DNA of 64,000 nucleotides, taken from Anas platyrhynchos (Eukaryota; Chordata; Aves; Anseriformes; Anatidae). A model generated the notes under the pieces. That model was not told where the DNA came from. It saw only the letters and a program-made list of their open reading frames with translations, and ran no database searches. The DNA lies in assembly GCF_047663525.1 (NCBI RefSeq), contig NC_092587.1, forward strand, positions 37,625,001-37,689,000, written 5' to 3'. This document shows positions 61,390 to 64,000 of this stretch, piece after piece (position 1 is the stretch's first letter; each line of letters begins with the position of its first letter). A program made the translations under genes and the position numbers.

Positions 61390-62815
61390 AATTGTCCCCA
61401 GTGACCGGAGACAGGGAACCATCACTCCCAGTTTTATAAAGAGTAGAAAGGAGGATCCAGGGAACTACAGACCCGTGAGCCCCACCTCTGTGCCTGGGAA
61501 GGTCATGGAACAGATCCTCCTGGAAGCAGTGTTGAGGCACATGCAAGCCATGGACGTGATCCGAGACAGCCAGCATGGCTTCACCAAGGGCAAATCCTGC
61601 CTGACCTAGCTGGTGGCCTTCTGTGATGAAGAGATTGTATCAGTCAGTAAGGGCAGACTGACTGGTGTCATCTACCTGGACATCTGTAAGGCCTTTGACA
61701 CAGTCCCACACAACATTCTTGTACCTAAATTGGAGAGAGATAGATTTGAAGGGTGGACCATTCGGTGGATAAGGAATTGGCCGGATGGCTGCACCCAGAG
61801 AGAAGGGGTCAAGGCTCTATGTTTGGGGGGAGGCCGGTGATAAACTGTGTCCCTCAGGGGTCTGTCTTGAGACCAGTGCTGTTTAATACCATTATCAATG
61901 ACATAGACAGTGGGATTGAGTGCACCCTCAGCAGGTTTGCAGATGACACCAAGCTGAGTGGTGCGGTCAGTACACCAGAAGGAAGGGATGCCATCCAAAG
62001 AGGCCTGGGCAGACTGGAGAAGTGGGCCCATGTGAACCTAATGAGGTTCAACAAGGCCAAGTGCAAGGTGCTGCACCTGGGTCGGGGCAATCCCAGACAT
62101 GAGTAAAGGCTGGGAGAGGAACTCATTGAGAGCAACCCTGCAGAAAAGGACTTGGGGGTTGTGGGGGATGAAAAGCTCAACATGAGCCAGCAGTGTGGGC
62201 TGCAAGGCCAACTCCATCCTGGACTGCATCTACAGAGGGGTGGCCAGCAGGGTGAGGGAGGGGATTGTCCCCCTCTGCACGTGGAGTGTTGTGTCCAGGT
62301 GTGGGGGCCCCAGCACAAGATGGATGTGAACCTGTTGGAGTGAGTCCTTATGAGGGCCATGAAAATGCTCAGAGGGCTGCAGCACCTCTCCTACAAAAAC
62401 AGGCTGAGGGAGTTGGGGATGTTCATCCTGGAGAAGAAAAGGCTCCAGGGACACCTCATTGCAGCCTTTTTATACTTCAAAGAAGATATAAAAAAGCTTA
62501 TAAAAAAGATGGAGAATGACTTTTTACGTGGGCAGATAGTGGTAAGACAAGGGAGGACAGTTTTAAACTAAGAGGGGAGATTAGATTATATTTTAGGAGG
62601 AAATTCTTTAGTCAGAGGGTGGTGGGGCCCTGGCACAGGCTGCCCAGAGCAGCTGTGGATGCCCCATCCCTGGAGGTGTTCAAGGCCAGGCTGGATGGGG
62701 CTTTGGGCAACCTGGTCTGGTGGGAGGTGTCCCTGCCCATGGCAGGGGGTTGGAGCTGGGTGGGCTTTGAGGGCCCTTCCTACCCAAACCATTCTGTGGT
62801 TCTATGATTCTGTGA
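61390..62815 (+). mobile_element. CR1 LINE, 5'-truncated and inactive, with reverse-transcriptase remains
   Basis: About 1.4 kb of CR1 ORF2 and 3' tail. Reverse-transcriptase motifs are readable: [24 protein letters not shown] (motif A), [13 protein letters not shown] (motif B) and FADDTKLSG (motif C with the catalytic DD). The 3' end shows CTGGATGGGGCTTTGGGCAA, then AACCATTCTGTGGTTCTATG and ATTCTGTG. The frame is broken by a TAG at 61607-61609 and by at least one frameshift between motifs A and B, and the endonuclease and ORF1 parts are missing. It therefore cannot move. It is younger-looking than the copy in FRS2 intron 4. The left edge is approximate. Confidence 0.93.
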
Positions 62816-62817
62816 AA

Positions 62818-64000
62818 TATGATGTTGCAAGTGATAACTATTTAGATGTGACTATGCTGTGTGAGCTGTTCTCCTTACTCTTGGCAAGACAAGTGCCATT
62901 CAGGTCAGGAACACTTTTGTTTCTTCAGAGCAACCTTCTCACCTCTTGTATTGCGACCTCTTGTGCTGCTGTTGATTTAAGCTTTCTTGTGGGTTGTCCC
63001 ACAAGTGTGTCAGCCATGGCTATGTCATGGTCTTTGGATTTGAAAGCTGGCAGTGTTTAATGTTGAAGCAGCCTTTCTGGCAGCTGGCTGTTATCTTTGA
63101 TATCTGCAACTTATTGCTGCCATTTTTCCACACTTACTATAACTTAGGGAGGATATTTTCTTCAAGCAATCCGCAGTCACTTTCCAGGAGTGCTGCACAG
63201 TCAAAATACATGGTATTCGTGGAACAACAAAATGCAGAACAAACAGAAGATTGAAAAAAAGGCAATATCAAACAGTTAAGGTGGCCTCATGATCTCTGGT
63301 CAAATATGATGATGCAGAGCTTGCCAATCACTTGCTTTTAAATGTAAAACAGCTCTTAAATATGAATTGGGTACGGGCTATAGGATGTTTTTGAGTGTGT
63401 GTGCCGTGCAGATGTGATGGCATGACGCGTACGTAGGATTTACAGGGGGAGGAGAGCGACAGAGAGGGCAGGTGAGGACCAGCGTAGCAGTGGGATGGAG
63501 AACAGTGAGCACCGCAACCTGAGGCCTGTAAAACAGCACAGAGAAGCTGGGCAGCGCGTCAAGCCTGGAGAATAAGGACACATTGCAGCAAGTTGCCTTG
63601 CTGTGGAAGGGTGGTGTTGAAAATCCTCTCACTACAGGGGTGGGAGGCGCTGCCCAGCTCTGAGCGCCCATCTGCACCCAGCAGGCCTCACCGGGCCACC
63701 ACTGCGCTCCCTGCAGAGGCCTGCCATGGGGCACGTCCCATGTCTGCTTTTCGCAGGGCCTCCTTCCCCAGGCAGTTACCCCGGGATGTGCTCTCACTTC
63801 AGAGAACAGTCTTATGGCCCTCAGCTGGATTTTGGCATTTCTGCCACTCCTGAGGCCACGGTGCCTGCTGAAGAAGGCTGCCTGCTCTGCTGCAGGTGTG
63901 GAGGAGCAAATGCACATGGCAGAAATAAAAAGTGCTGAGTGATGAAATTTACACCCCCAACAAAGACATGTCCCTTAGGCAAATCCCTTCAGATATTCTG
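62818..64000. other. Right-hand stretch, no gene confirmed
   Basis: 62818-63400 is AT-rich and featureless. 63400-63950 is GC-richer with open frames on both strands (179 aa minus at 63378-63917; 70 aa plus at 63726-63938). Neither is recognised. BEST3 is the next gene in mammals, but no bestrophin-like residues are visible here. Confidence 0.45.

Noticed and set aside
61854..62360. 168-codon minus-strand frame in the CR1 copy
   Set aside because: It is antisense to the reverse-transcriptase frame of the CR1 element.
63378..63917. 179-codon minus-strand frame, considered as a BEST3 end
   Set aside because: BEST3 would be the expected neighbour on this strand, but I see no bestrophin-like residues. 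The composition is GC-driven.
1..64000. CRISPR arrays, tRNA/rRNA genes, LTR retroviruses, bacterial-type operons
   Set aside because: No regularly spaced repeats, no tRNA B-box with cloverleaf context, no paired LTRs or gag/pol/env-like frames, and all genes are spliced or single-exon vertebrate genes.

Overview
The window looks like nuclear DNA from a bird. The evidence is spliced vertebrate genes with GT-AG introns, an AT-rich background with one sharp CpG island, and CR1-type LINE fragments with the CR1 3' tail (ATTCTATGATTCTGTG-like) as the only clear interspersed repeats. I cannot name the species. Three protein-coding genes are supported, in the order FRS2 (+), CCT2 (+), LRRC10 (-). From memory this is also the order in mammals on the human 12q15 block, so it reads as conserved synteny.

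Layout: 1-27178 holds no recognisable exon. It is AT-rich with a few microsatellites and is probably 5' intron and/or upstream sequence of FRS2. 27179-36847 holds the five FRS2 coding exons, which join in phase to 508 codons plus stop. A very long 3'UTR follows, to a good poly(A) signal at 43383. Intron 4 contains an old, diverged CR1 on the minus strand. 43410-45190 is a short intergenic gap with a compound microsatellite and a CR1 3' end. 45190-45680 is the CCT2 CpG-island promoter. CCT2 then has 16 coding exons (45400-57257) that join in phase to 535 codons plus stop, with tandem poly(A) signals at 57482-57491. LRRC10 is a single-exon gene on the minus strand (277 codons), tail to tail with CCT2. 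Upstream of LRRC10 lies a 1.4 kb dead CR1 carrying reverse-transcriptase motifs, then about 1.2 kb of unassigned sequence.

The genes do not form one pathway. FRS2 is the membrane-anchored docking adaptor of FGF/neurotrophin receptors. CCT2 is the beta subunit of the cytosolic TRiC/CCT chaperonin, which folds actin and tubulin. LRRC10 is a cardiac leucine-rich-repeat protein. CCT2 has a housekeeping-style CpG promoter with a ZNF143/SBS-like element. LRRC10 has a compact upstream region with candidate CArG, GATA and NKX sites.

I found no CRISPR array, operon, phage, tRNA/rRNA gene or LTR element, and nothing I would call a new biological system. The more useful observations are promoter architecture, an exon 1 of CCT2 that codes only for the initiator Met, repeats of different age, and a weak candidate exon near the right edge. 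All identifications rest on reading the sequence and remembered family knowledge; no database search was run.
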